A program made the position numbers and the translations under genes. This document shows, one piece after another, positions 35,249-43,677 of a stretch of DNA of 56,143 nt; positions within the stretch are counted from its first letter, which is position 1, and every line of letters starts with the position of its first letter. The stretch spans positions 1 to 56,143 of the forward strand of contig JAJFLU010000016.1 in NCBI GenBank assembly GCA_021772515.1, written 5' to 3'. Below the pieces are notes generated by a model. The model did no database searches, had not been told where the DNA came from, and was given only the letters and a program-made list of their open reading frames with translations. This stretch comes from Opitutales bacterium (GTDB taxonomy: Bacteria > Verrucomicrobiota > Verrucomicrobiia > Opitutales > UBA2987).

Positions 35249-35311
35249 AATGCTTTATAGGTTCTAAACAATTGATTAATTAATTGACGGTATCATAGAC
35301 ATACATTAATT

Positions 35312-36307
35312 TCAAATTCTATTTCTTGGTTCTTCCTGGAACCATTCCACGGCGGCTTTGAGGGCTTTTTTGGCGGATTGGGGCTGGTAGCCGAGTTCCC
35401 TTTCGGCCTTTCCGCTTTTGAAAAACATTTTCTTTTTGGACATGCGAACGCCGTCCACGGTCGCTTGGGGTTCGCCAGTTTTGGTCAATCGAGCCCACGC
35501 TTCCATGATGCAGGCGATGGGCAGCACCAGATTGTGGGGCAGTCGAATGCGCGGAGGCGGCCTGCCGGTGATTTCTGCGATTTCATTTAAAATTTCACGC
35601 AGCGTCATGTTTTCCGAGCCCAGAATGTATCGCTCGCCAATCTGCCCTTTTTCAAACGCCAGCAAATGTCCTTCGGCCACATCTTTCACATGAACGATAT
35701 TGAGGCCCGTATCCACATAGGCGGGCATTTTACCGAATACCGCATCACGGATCATGCGTCCGGTGGGGGTCGGTTTGATGTCTCGGGGGCCCACGGGGGT
35801 CGAGGGGTTGACGATGACGACGGGCAGAGATTCCTCCAATGCCATTTTTCGCGCGACTTCCTCGGCAAGAAACTTGGACCGCTTGTAATGCCCGATCATG
35901 TTGCCGATAGTGACGGGGGTCGATTCATCTGACGGAGTGCCATCTTTGTGCAAACCCAGTGTGGCAACGCTACTCGTATATACGATGCGCTCGACGCCGG
36001 TTTCAATAGCGGCACGCAGGATGTTGCGAGTTCCCTCCACATTGTTTTGATAAATTTCATCCGGTTTCGGAACCCATAGCCGGTAGTCGGCGGCCACATG
36101 GTAAAGGGCTTGGCATCCCGACAGCGCTGTAATGAGCGAAGGCATGTCGGTCAGATTACCAGTCACAATCTGCACCGGCAAATCCTCAAGATTGCGCCGG
36201 TCGCTTCCTTTACGGACCAGCGTTCGGACTGAATGCCCATCCTGCAAAAGTCGTCGAGTGACCGCCGAACCCACGAATCCTGTTGCGCCTGTTACCAGAA
36301 TTTCCAT
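35312..36307 (-). CDS. hpnA: Hopanoid-associated sugar epimerase/dehydrogenase HpnA
   Basis: A 331-residue short-chain dehydrogenase/epimerase of the HpnA type, common in hopanoid loci; its exact reaction is unsettled. The NAD(P) site is ILVTGATGFVGSAVTRRLL. Catalytic residues are in YTSSVATLG and the YxxxK motif HYKRSKFLAEE. Family-typical stretches are YHVAADYRLWVPKPDEIYQNNVEGTRNILRAA, VNPSTPVGPRDIKPTPTGRMI and YVDTGLNIVHVKDVAEGHLLA. It follows hpnN by 22 bases, so the two form an operon about 16 kb from ispH-hpnH-hpnB. Confidence 0.92.
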   Translation of the reverse strand: MEILVTGATGFVGSAVTRRLLQDGHSVRTLVRKGSDRRNLEDLPVQIVTGNLTDMPSLITALSGCQALYHVAADYRLWVPKPDEIYQNNVEGTRNILRAAIETGVERIVYTSSVATLGLHKDGTPSDESTPVTIGNMIGHYKRSKFLAEEVARKMALEESLPVVIVNPSTPVGPRDIKPTPTGRMIRDAVFGKMPAYVDTGLNIVHVKDVAEGHLLAFEKGQIGERYILGSENMTLREILNEIAEITGRPPPRIRLPHNLVLPIACIMEAWARLTKTGEPQATVDGVRMSKKKMFFKSGKAERELGYQPQSAKKALKAAVEWFQEEPRNRI

Positions 36308-36329
36308 ATCACTCCGTCCAATTACGGAA

Positions 36330-38963
36330 TTATTTTCGTTTTAACAAATTTAAAAATGCCGGCAGCACAATCAATGTGGTCAATAGCGTAAGGGAAACAC
36401 CGAGTGTGAGAAGCTGCCCCATACTGGCCGTCCCTCGGTGGGAGAGAAACCCAAGCGTCCCAAAACTGAAAATAGTGGTCAGGGCGCTGAAAAAGATACC
36501 CCTCGCGGTGCTTGTATGGAGAAGGCTTTCACCCTCCGGGACTGGTTTTCTCAATCGGTGAACCATGTGGACACCATTATCCACACCAAGCCCAAGCAAC
36601 AGGGGCAGGGCGATGATGTTGGCGAAGTTGAAAGGCAAATCAAGGAGCACTGTGGCGGCCCCGGTAAAGGTTCCCGCGACCAGCAATGGGAACATAACAA
36701 ATAGTGGATACCGGATGTTCCGGAAAACCAAAATAAGCAAAATCGAGACCAAAATGACAGCGCTGATAAACGCCTGTTTGAAAGAACTGATGATCGCCGT
36801 CCCCGCTTCGAGAATAAAAACCGGCCCGGCTGTGGCGCTATCGGAAACCGTTCGAACTTCACCCACAAAACGCTTGAGAGCGCCATTATCGCTGATATTT
36901 TCCTCGGGAAATACTTGAATGCGGTAATTCCCATCTTCACTGACCCAGCGCCGTAATAAATCTTCCGGTAAGTCCGCTCTCTCGAAGGGTGCCGAGGAAA
37001 GTGATTTTTGCAGGGTATTCAGAGAGATCGGAAGGGTTGCCAAAAGACTGTTTTCAAGATTCAATACACGATCAGCCCCGTCGATTGCGCCTTCATTTTC
37101 CAAAAGGGCGAGAAGCTGTTTCAGAAGAATACCCGTTTGCGATAGTTGATAAGAACGGGACGCCTCCGGATTTTCTTCCATTGTCGCGAGGAAACTCCGA
37201 ATCTTCGATTTTTGCTCCTCGAAAGTCGGCCGAGTCTCCTTGGGCGAAGTAAATAAATCCGGCCCCAGGATCAGATCGATATCTTCGATCATATAGGCTT
37301 TCTCCTCTTGCTCCTCGGGCACGAATGTGTGGATGGAAACCACCTTGTCCACCGTGCCCAACTCGTCGAGTTGCTCTTCATATTGCCGAGTGGTTCCATC
37401 ATCCGGGGCCAGGAGGATAATGGTGCTGGGATGTTTTCCCGAGGTGCTGATCATGTCTTCGACCAGGGCGATCGATTCCGCCGAGGGATCACGAAGCCGG
37501 AGAGGATCGTATTCAAAAACAACTCGTGGCAGCACGAGGACTGCTCCCGCCAGGAATAAAATACTTATTACACGAATCGACCTTCCATAGTGAAACGGCA
37601 GGGTTTTTAAGGGTTCCAGCAATTTTCCCGCAAACATACCTCCCGGCCTTCCCGCAGCGGGTATGGGCAGCAGTTGTAAAATCGCCGGTAAAACCGTAAG
37701 ACTGACACCCAGGCTGATAAACATGCCGGTTCCAGAGATCAGCCCAAGCTCGGACACTCCCGCGTAGTCGGTCGGCACAAAGGCAAAAAACCCTATTGCG
37801 GTCGATAATGTGCACAAAAAGATCGACGGGCCGATATCGAGGGCGCTTTCCCGCAACGCATCGGTTTTCGATTTTCCCTGATTGAGAAAGGCGAGGTACC
37901 GCAAACAAATGTGGATGGCGTAATCGACCCCTAACCCGATATAGAGTATGGCAAAAGCAATCGAAATCAGGTTGAGGTAGCCTATTGAAAGAGCGGCGAA
38001 TCCAGAGGTGAAAAGAATCCCCATCAACAGGATAACAAAGGTTGCGCCGACCAGTGAAATCGAGCGTAAACCGATAAAAAGCGTCAGGATCACAAGAACT
38101 AAAGAGGCAACTCCTGCAGCGGTGGAGCCCGAAATGAGACTCTTTAATTCATCGTGCGCCAGGGCCGAACCCCCCGTCACCCGCACCCGTATGCCCTTGG
38201 AGCCGTCACCCGCCAATTCCTCGCCGATAGCGTGGATCTTATCGAGGACTTTTGTGGCGGGCAGCATTTTGCTATAATCGAGAATGGGCTGCGTAAGAAC
38301 TAGTCGGCGGCGATCCTCGGCGCTCGAATCCTTGTTTCCCATCACCTCCTGCCACGACAAATAGAAGGGCCGCCCCTCGATATTGGCGCGAAAGGCCAGG
38401 TTGATTTTCTCAAAAACCGGATCGAGATTCAGTTCATCGTCTTCCTCCAGTTGTTCGACACCGACTTCGAGCATTCCCAGCAGCCCACGCAGGCTCTGAT
38501 CTTTATTAAGTGAGACCAGCAGAGGTTGGGCCTTGGCCAGACTGTCGGTCAAATCCTCCAATTTCTCCAGTGAGGGAAACATGAGACCGTGTTCCTCCAG
38601 AAACTTCCCGCCCCGGGGTTCATAGGTATTTTTAAAATTGGCTTTGTCCTCCTTCAGGCGTTCGGCCAAAATCCGTGCGCCCTCCTGTGCGAATTCGGGC
38701 TTATCGGCCTCGACCGCGATTGCTAGGCCGTCCGGGTATTGAGGAAAAACCTTCTGGTAATGCGCGTAAGTTTTCCGGAAGGGCAAATCCGGCGAAATCA
38801 TGTCGTCGGTATTGGTATTGATTCTCAGATTATTGGCCGTGTAATGATAGGTAAACCCACACAACAACACCGCCAAAGCCAGCACCCAGCCAGGTTTTCG
38901 CAAAACCAGGCCGATCCACATTTCTAAAAATCGACCCAGGTTTTTTTCTAATTTTTTGAACAT
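36330..38963 (-). CDS. hpnN: Hopanoid transporter HpnN, RND/MMPL family
   Basis: HpnN moves hopanoids from the inner to the outer membrane. I chose the ATG at 38963 (MFKKLEKNLGRFLEMW), which starts just before the first helix (PGWVLALAVLLCGF); the 33 residues added by a start at 39062 are not protein-like. The 877-residue protein has the RND layout: helix 1, a large periplasmic loop (about residues 45-255), a helix bundle with the sterol-sensing-like GLGVDYAIHICLRYL, a second loop, then a second bundle with GLGVDNGVHMVHRLR. The internal duplication is clear. hpnA follows in the same operon. Confidence 0.9.
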   Translation of the reverse strand: MFKKLEKNLGRFLEMWIGLVLRKPGWVLALAVLLCGFTYHYTANNLRINTNTDDMISPDLPFRKTYAHYQKVFPQYPDGLAIAVEADKPEFAQEGARILAERLKEDKANFKNTYEPRGGKFLEEHGLMFPSLEKLEDLTDSLAKAQPLLVSLNKDQSLRGLLGMLEVGVEQLEEDDELNLDPVFEKINLAFRANIEGRPFYLSWQEVMGNKDSSAEDRRRLVLTQPILDYSKMLPATKVLDKIHAIGEELAGDGSKGIRVRVTGGSALAHDELKSLISGSTAAGVASLVLVILTLFIGLRSISLVGATFVILLMGILFTSGFAALSIGYLNLISIAFAILYIGLGVDYAIHICLRYLAFLNQGKSKTDALRESALDIGPSIFLCTLSTAIGFFAFVPTDYAGVSELGLISGTGMFISLGVSLTVLPAILQLLPIPAAGRPGGMFAGKLLEPLKTLPFHYGRSIRVISILFLAGAVLVLPRVVFEYDPLRLRDPSAESIALVEDMISTSGKHPSTIILLAPDDGTTRQYEEQLDELGTVDKVVSIHTFVPEEQEEKAYMIEDIDLILGPDLFTSPKETRPTFEEQKSKIRSFLATMEENPEASRSYQLSQTGILLKQLLALLENEGAIDGADRVLNLENSLLATLPISLNTLQKSLSSAPFERADLPEDLLRRWVSEDGNYRIQVFPEENISDNGALKRFVGEVRTVSDSATAGPVFILEAGTAIISSFKQAFISAVILVSILLILVFRNIRYPLFVMFPLLVAGTFTGAATVLLDLPFNFANIIALPLLLGLGVDNGVHMVHRLRKPVPEGESLLHTSTARGIFFSALTTIFSFGTLGFLSHRGTASMGQLLTLGVSLTLLTTLIVLPAFLNLLKRK

Positions 38964-39142
38964 GCCGTTTGGAAAGCCTTTCTTAGAAACTTTTAGCCGG
39001 TGAAAGGTCAACAAGATTGCATGGTGAGATGCCTCCAGTCTTCCGCCTATTCCAGCCGTCAACCAATTTTGTAATCCTCGATAAAACCCCGGTTAGGTCA
39101 CTATTGACGCAAAAAGGGACATTAAAGTAATCTGCTCCCAAC

Positions 39143-39922
39143 ATGGGAAAAAATAAAAAAACCACCAAGCCAATATTAATTTTGGGGGCAATGCCTTCGG
39201 AAACCCGGCAGATCGAAGCCCTTATGGAAATGTCGAATTCGGGCATTTCTGACGGCTTTCCCTGTCATCAAGGAAAACTCCACGGACACCCGATCGTGGT
39301 AGGGACTACCGGGGTGGGCATGACCAATTCCGCGATGGCGGCGGCCCTTTTCATTTATCGATTTCAGCCAACGGAGCTGATTTTCACCGGATCGGGGGCG
39401 CGATTGAACCCGGAATTGCGCACCGGAGATGTAATTATCGCGAAAAAATCCTATCACCACTGCGCGGGAAGTTTAACCCCGGAGGGAGTGGTTTACCGAA
39501 AGGTGAGGGGGCCCACCAAGGGCGCAATGACCCACTACGCCTTTCCTCCCGACGCCGGTTTGCTCAAGCTGGCAAAAGAGGCGGCAAAAGCCTACACCCC
39601 GCCCGAAGTGAAAGTTGGCGACCAAACCTACCGACCCCAAGTCCGCGTCGGCACCGTCTGCTCGAGTGATTTTTTTGGCGTCACCACTGAAAAAATTGCC
39701 GACATCCGCCAAAAACTCGGTTGCGATTTGATTGAAATGGAAAGCTCTGCCGTCGCGCAGGTATGTCATCACATGGGCATACCACACTTGATCATCCGCA
39801 GCGGCAGTAATTCAGCCCAACCCGACCCCGGAGTCCACTACCGGAAATTGGGGCAGACCGCCGCTAGTCAGGCCGCCCTCTTTACGATCCACCTTATCCA
39901 GAAATTGGCCCAGCGCCTTTAA
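39143..39922 (+). CDS. MTA/SAH nucleosidase-family protein with Asp-to-Asn change
   Basis: A 259-residue nucleoside phosphorylase/hydrolase fold. The N-terminal LILGAMPSETRQIEALM keeps the Glu that activates water in MTA/SAH nucleosidase. ARLNPELRTGDVIIAKKSYHH and DLIEMESSAVAQVCHHMGIP (ribose-binding Met-Glu) match the family closely. The catalytic acid segment, RAISDVAD in E. coli, reads RSGSNSAQ here, so Asp197 is Asn. Asn at this place occurs in enzymes acting on 6-oxopurines. It is divergent from hpnN, so an HpnG-like role on adenosylhopane was considered. A futalosine-hydrolase-like activity or another nucleosidase is equally open. Its stop shares bases with the thrS stop. Confidence 0.75.
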   Translation: MGKNKKTTKPILILGAMPSETRQIEALMEMSNSGISDGFPCHQGKLHGHPIVVGTTGVGMTNSAMAAALFIYRFQPTELIFTGSGARLNPELRTGDVIIAKKSYHHCAGSLTPEGVVYRKVRGPTKGAMTHYAFPPDAGLLKLAKEAAKAYTPPEVKVGDQTYRPQVRVGTVCSSDFFGVTTEKIADIRQKLGCDLIEMESSAVAQVCHHMGIPHLIIRSGSNSAQPDPGVHYRKLGQTAASQAALFTIHLIQKLAQRL

Positions 39923-41754
39923 GATTCGGCTAATTGGGGTAGAGTGCGGTTTTCAACCTCGTGTTTGATACGTGAGATAAATTCCTCCACGCTGAAATTT
40001 CCCTCGTTGGACTTGTTCACTCTGGAACGGACGGAAACCTCACCTTTCTCGGCCTCTTTGGCTCCAATAATGAGCATATAAGGCGTTTTTTCGGTTTCGG
40101 CCCGTCTGATTTTTGCCCCCAACTTGTCGGATTGCGAGTCAACGAAGGCCCGGATTCCAACGGCGAAGAGTTTTTCAAAAATGCTTTCGGCGAATTCATT
40201 CTGGTTGTCGGTAATGGGCAGGAGCCGCACCTGTTCCGGCGCCAGCCAAGTGGGAAAATTACCTCCGAAATGTTCGATAAGCACGCCGCAGAAACGTTCC
40301 ATCGAGCCAAAGGGCGCCCGGTGGACGAGGACCGGTCGATGCGGCTTGTTGTCCGCTCCGACATAATGCAGGTCAAAACGTTCGGGTAGATTGTAATCGA
40401 CCTGCACGGTCCCCAACTGCCATTCCCGCCCAATCACATCGCTTACCACGAAATCGATTTTTGGGCCGTAAAATGCCGCTTCGCCTACTTCCTTGGTAAA
40501 GGGCACGCCCATTGATTCAGCCACCTCAAGGAGCACCTTTTCGGCCTTTTCCCAGTTTTCGGCCTCTCCCGCGTATTTGTCGGAATCGGGTTCTCTAAGG
40601 CCCACCCGGACCCGATAATTCGTCATGCCCAAGGTGTTCAGGATAACTTTTACCAAATAGAGGCAGCCTTTCAACTCGTCGGCCACCTGCTCATCGGTGC
40701 AAAAGAGGTGGGCATCGTCTTGGGTGAATCCGCGCACCCGCGTCATCCCCGTCAACTCGCCCGATTGTTCCCACCGATAAACAGTCCCAAACTCCGCAAA
40801 ACGCACCGGTAAATCGCGGTAGGAATGCGGCTGCGATGCAAATAGCTTGATATGCATGGGGCAGTTCATCGGTTTCAGCAGGTAGCCATCGATTTCACCC
40901 GTATCGATCTTGTTCGATAATTCGGCGCAGGAACAGCCTTCCTCCGCCAGTTGGCTCAACTCCGCCCGATGGACGATGGGCGGATACTGCGAATCGCTGT
41001 AATAGGGGAAATGACCGGAGGTCCGGTAGAGGCCGAGTTTCCCAATATGTGGCGTAAAAACCTGCTCATAGCCCTGTTTGCGCAACTCCTCGGAAATAAA
41101 GTTCTGCAACTGCTGCCGGATAATCGCTCCCGACGGGGTCCACAGGATAAGGCCCTGCCCGACATCATCGTCGATATGGAAAAGTCGCTGGTCCTTGCCG
41201 ATTTTCCGGTGGTCGCGCTTTTTAGCCTCTTCCATTTGATGAAGGTAGGCTTTCAACTCCTCTTTTTGCGGAAAAGCGGTCCCATATATGCGCTGCAACT
41301 GTTTGTTTTTCTCGCTCCCCCGATGGTAGGCCCCGGCAATACTGAGGAGCTTGAAAGCCCTCACGTTTCGAGTGGTTTCCACATGGGTGCCTGCGCAAAG
41401 GTCCGTAAATTCACCATTACGGTAAAAAGTGATCGGTTCTCCCTCTGGAATGTCCGCCAACCGACCAATTTTGTAATGTTGGCCAATTTTCCGGAAAAAA
41501 CTGTCGGCCTCCTCACGGGTAACTTCGATTCTCTCGAAAGGCTGCTTTTCCTTCACCACAGCTTTCATTTCCGTTTGAATACGCTTGAGGTCATCGGCCG
41601 TGAACTTGTGGTCGAGATCGAAATCATAATAAAATCCCATGCTCGTGGGCGGACCAATATCGAGCTTGGCCTCGGGAAATAACCGGAGGACCGCCGTGGC
41701 CATTATATGAGCCGCCGAGTGGCGAATCTCTTCGAGTGGAGACATTTGTTTCAT
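39919..41754 (-). CDS. thrS: Threonyl-tRNA synthetase lacking the TGS domain
   Basis: Class II aminoacyl-tRNA synthetase charging tRNA-Thr. I chose the ATG at 41754 (MKQMSPLEEIRHSAAH); upstream codons run through the terminator hairpin of the leader. The 611-residue protein starts at the editing domain, so the N-terminal TGS domain (about 60 residues in E. coli) is absent. The editing site keeps HSAAH (HxxxH) and CAGTHVETTR. The core shows the zinc ligand Cys in KPMNCPMHIKLF, motif 2-type RFAEFGTVYRWEQSG, VHRAPFGSMERF (motif 3) and the anticodon-binding domain (about 505-605). A Thr-rich leader peptide and terminator precede it, pointing to attenuation by threonyl-tRNA supply. Confidence 0.97.
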   Translation of the reverse strand: MKQMSPLEEIRHSAAHIMATAVLRLFPEAKLDIGPPTSMGFYYDFDLDHKFTADDLKRIQTEMKAVVKEKQPFERIEVTREEADSFFRKIGQHYKIGRLADIPEGEPITFYRNGEFTDLCAGTHVETTRNVRAFKLLSIAGAYHRGSEKNKQLQRIYGTAFPQKEELKAYLHQMEEAKKRDHRKIGKDQRLFHIDDDVGQGLILWTPSGAIIRQQLQNFISEELRKQGYEQVFTPHIGKLGLYRTSGHFPYYSDSQYPPIVHRAELSQLAEEGCSCAELSNKIDTGEIDGYLLKPMNCPMHIKLFASQPHSYRDLPVRFAEFGTVYRWEQSGELTGMTRVRGFTQDDAHLFCTDEQVADELKGCLYLVKVILNTLGMTNYRVRVGLREPDSDKYAGEAENWEKAEKVLLEVAESMGVPFTKEVGEAAFYGPKIDFVVSDVIGREWQLGTVQVDYNLPERFDLHYVGADNKPHRPVLVHRAPFGSMERFCGVLIEHFGGNFPTWLAPEQVRLLPITDNQNEFAESIFEKLFAVGIRAFVDSQSDKLGAKIRRAETEKTPYMLIIGAKEAEKGEVSVRSRVNKSNEGNFSVEEFISRIKHEVENRTLPQLAES

Positions 41755-41797
41755 AGCAGCAATATCTTTTGTGTGAAAGTTAAAGGATTTTGAAAAT

Positions 41798-41831
41798 AAA
41801 AAAAGCCCAAGGCAATAATTTGCTCTCGGGC
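41798..41831 (-). terminator. Attenuator terminator in the thrS leader
   Basis: On the minus strand, GCCCGAG pairs with CTTGGGC (one G-T pair) and an inner GCAA pairs with TTGC around an ATTA loop, with one bulged A. Seven T follow directly (41804-41798). This is a complete intrinsic terminator, yet it lies between the leader peptide and thrS, 44 bases ahead of the thrS start codon, so it must be read through for thrS to be expressed. Confidence 0.85.
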
Positions 41832-41903
41832 CGGGATTAAAATGACGGATAAGCCAAAACCTCAATCACCGCCAAAAAAACCAGCCCTAAAAGTGGTGGC
41901 AGT
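41828..41903 (-). promoter_or_regulatory. Competing antiterminator and 1:2 pairing in the thrS leader
   Basis: Two alternative pairings can be drawn on the minus strand. GGGCTGG (41887-41881), just after the Thr codon run, pairs with CCGGCCC (41834-41828), which is the base of the terminator's first arm; this is the antiterminator. ACTGCC (41903-41898), inside the Thr run, pairs with GGCGGT (41873-41868) at the leader's end; this is the protecting 1:2 hairpin. A ribosome stalled on Thr codons would block the second and free the first. Confidence 0.7.
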
Positions 41904-41939
41904 AGTTCGTGTGCCAGTCGTCTGAAAAATAAAAATCAT
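41862..41939 (-). CDS. Thr-rich leader peptide of thrS (attenuation peptide)
   Basis: A 25-codon reading frame, ATG at 41939 to TGA at 41864-41862. Its middle reads QTTGTRTTATTF: seven Thr codons (ACG, ACT, ACA, ACT, ACT, ACC, ACT) within ten positions. The stop codon lies 30 bases before the terminator hairpin. These are the marks of a leader peptide that senses charged tRNA-Thr by ribosome stalling, as in E. coli thrL. The downstream gene here is thrS itself, which makes functional sense as feedback. No strong ribosome binding site is visible, and the promoter may lie so close that the message is nearly leaderless. Confidence 0.82.
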   Translation of the reverse strand: MIFIFQTTGTRTTATTFRAGFFGGD

Positions 41940-41954
41940 CAAGCAAAAAGGATC

Positions 41955-41976
41955 ACCATACACCAAAATCTGTCAA
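41955..41976 (-). promoter_or_regulatory. Possible promoter of the thrS leader
   Basis: On the minus strand, a perfect -35 hexamer TTGACA (41976-41971) lies 32 bases upstream of the leader peptide start. A TATGGT (41960-41955) is the best -10-like match, but it lies only 10 bases after it, so the -10 is unresolved. The rest of the gap up to 42165 shows nothing clearer. Confidence 0.3.
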
Positions 41977-42165
41977 GCGCAAAGGCCAAGCGACCAATTC
42001 AAGAATTCTATTCGGGTGCCTGCTCCCCTTGCTCAGAATAAATTTCTCCAGTTCTCAAAACCTACAATACCTGGAAGTTCTGTTGGCAATTCGGTTAATA
42101 CTGTTTTGTCCTATTTGAGTGGTTGGGCGCTGCAGGACAGGATGGAGACTTGTAACTGTTTATGT

Positions 42166-42930
42166 CTATTCAGGTTTGGTTTTCGTTTGGGGGTCTTCAG
42201 GTGGTGTTTCAATCTCAGATTCATCAGAAATTTTTTCGACATCGAAAACAGTGGCAAGACTCTCAGCAATTACTGAAAATTCGATTTCCACCGGATCCAA
42301 AAATGGGTATGATTTTTTAAGTAGAGGAATATCTCGCTCCGATTGATCTGAACCGACAAATACACCGCCGTCAGGAACAGAAATTCCAAATAAATTTTTA
42401 GCAAATAAGTGAATTACTTTTACCTCTCCTATATAAATCGCCTTGCCGGATTCGATAGTAAAGGGAATGGAGAACTTCTCCCTTGCACTCCAATAAGTTG
42501 TGGCATAACCTCCTTTGTGGCTGAGAAGGAAATCGCGAAATTCATAGTCACCGGGTGGTAATGGTATAACGAAAACATATCCACGACCGGCTTCCAATTT
42601 GAAATAAGGATCGGCATTTTTTCTTCCTAAAAATCGAGAGGTTGGGATACTAATTGAGCCCAGAAGCTTTTCATCGTTTAGACTCTGAAAAGATAGAGAA
42701 TAGCTAGAGTAATTGAATTTTTCTGGGTCTTGGAACACTTTAGCTATCTTGTTAGGGTTAGCTCCTTGGTATGTAAAAGAACCGACGAGAAAACCTTCAT
42801 TGGATTGCCCCAATTCGTAGACGGCTGCCTGTTTATCCGTGAGCGGATTACGGTAGTCGAAAGTTTCACAACCAGTAAGGGTTAGCAGGACAAAAAAGCA
42901 AATGTGCAAGAGGTGACGGGATGTTTTCAT
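42166..42930 (-). CDS. Lipoprotein of unknown function
   Basis: I do not recognise this 254-residue protein. The signal peptide ends in a clean lipobox (LTLTGC at about residue 21). The mature part is predicted mostly beta: GSFTYQGAN, YVFVIPLPPGDYEF (a common turn in envelope beta-sandwich proteins), FTIESGKAIYIGEVKVIHLF. The C-terminus is acidic and Pro-rich (ESEIETPPEDPQTKTKPE). The segment PPGDYEFRDF...GKAIYIGEV resembles domains found in many Gram-negative lipoproteins of unknown role. The DNA is AT-rich. It stands alone between mreD and the thrS leader. Confidence 0.75.
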   Translation of the reverse strand: MKTSRHLLHICFFVLLTLTGCETFDYRNPLTDKQAAVYELGQSNEGFLVGSFTYQGANPNKIAKVFQDPEKFNYSSYSLSFQSLNDEKLLGSISIPTSRFLGRKNADPYFKLEAGRGYVFVIPLPPGDYEFRDFLLSHKGGYATTYWSAREKFSIPFTIESGKAIYIGEVKVIHLFAKNLFGISVPDGGVFVGSDQSERDIPLLKKSYPFLDPVEIEFSVIAESLATVFDVEKISDESEIETPPEDPQTKTKPE

Positions 42931-43149
42931 GGGAGTAGTTTAAGATTAATTCAGGGTGTCGGGAAAAACAAAATACTTTCAACCTACTTGAATGTGATCA
43001 TTTTAAATGGTAATGAATTGTTTGCCGGATCATAGGTTTCAAAGAGTGAGACTTTTGAATATCGAACAAATATTAGTCAATATCAAGATTCATTTACTAA
43101 AGGTTACGACTCGTTTAATAGTCTTTGCAGAGGAATTCTCTCCTTTTTC

Positions 43150-43677
43150 TCAATACTGCTGTAGTTCGGCGGCTACATCGATTTCCCAGAGGAGGAGGAT
43201 TTTTCTTTGCGCGTCCACCCACCAGCGGGCCATAATGATTAGTAGCAACTGAGAAATGGTCAGGTCGGCGAGGAAGCGCAGCCAGAAGTCCGATTGCCCT
43301 AGCATTCCTTTTCCTACAAATAGGGATAGCCCGAGCATGATAAAAAAATTGCACCAGAGGGCCGACAAAACTACATGGTGTGGGTTTTCTCGGCGCAATA
43401 ACCAGCGCGATCTCAATAGAAAAACAAGCGCTCCACAATAGAGAATAACATGGGTTCCCAGTGGGATCGGCAGGGTGGCATCGATAACCAGCGCAGTGAC
43501 CATGCAGACGATCAATCCTTGGTGGGTTTTCATGTAAAGGGCCGCAAGGAGCAGGTAGAGCGCATCGAGAGAAAGGTGGATCGAAAACAAGGCGAGCACT
43601 GCATTTATCTGATTGATGGCAAAATACAAAAGGCCGTTTGTGCCCAATATAATGAGTATTCGGCGGTCGTCGCTCAT
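43150..43677 (-). CDS. mreD: Rod shape-determining protein MreD
   Basis: A 175-residue membrane protein with five to six helices, third in mreB-mreC-mreD. MreD is part of the elongasome that links MreB filaments with cell-wall synthesis. Sequence identity within this family is low; the assignment rests on length, helix pattern (for example LDALYLLLAALYMKTHQGLIVCMVTALVIDATLPIPLG) and the 4-base overlap (ATGA) with mreC. No pbp2 or rodA gene follows, unlike in many bacteria. Confidence 0.85.
   Translation of the reverse strand: MSDDRRILIILGTNGLLYFAINQINAVLALFSIHLSLDALYLLLAALYMKTHQGLIVCMVTALVIDATLPIPLGTHVILYCGALVFLLRSRWLLRRENPHHVVLSALWCNFFIMLGLSLFVGKGMLGQSDFWLRFLADLTISQLLLIIMARWWVDAQRKILLLWEIDVAAELQQY

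Noticed and set aside
41943..42165. A T-box or other riboswitch ahead of thrS
   Set aside because: No T-box core motif is visible, and the Thr-rich leader peptide with terminator explains the region better.
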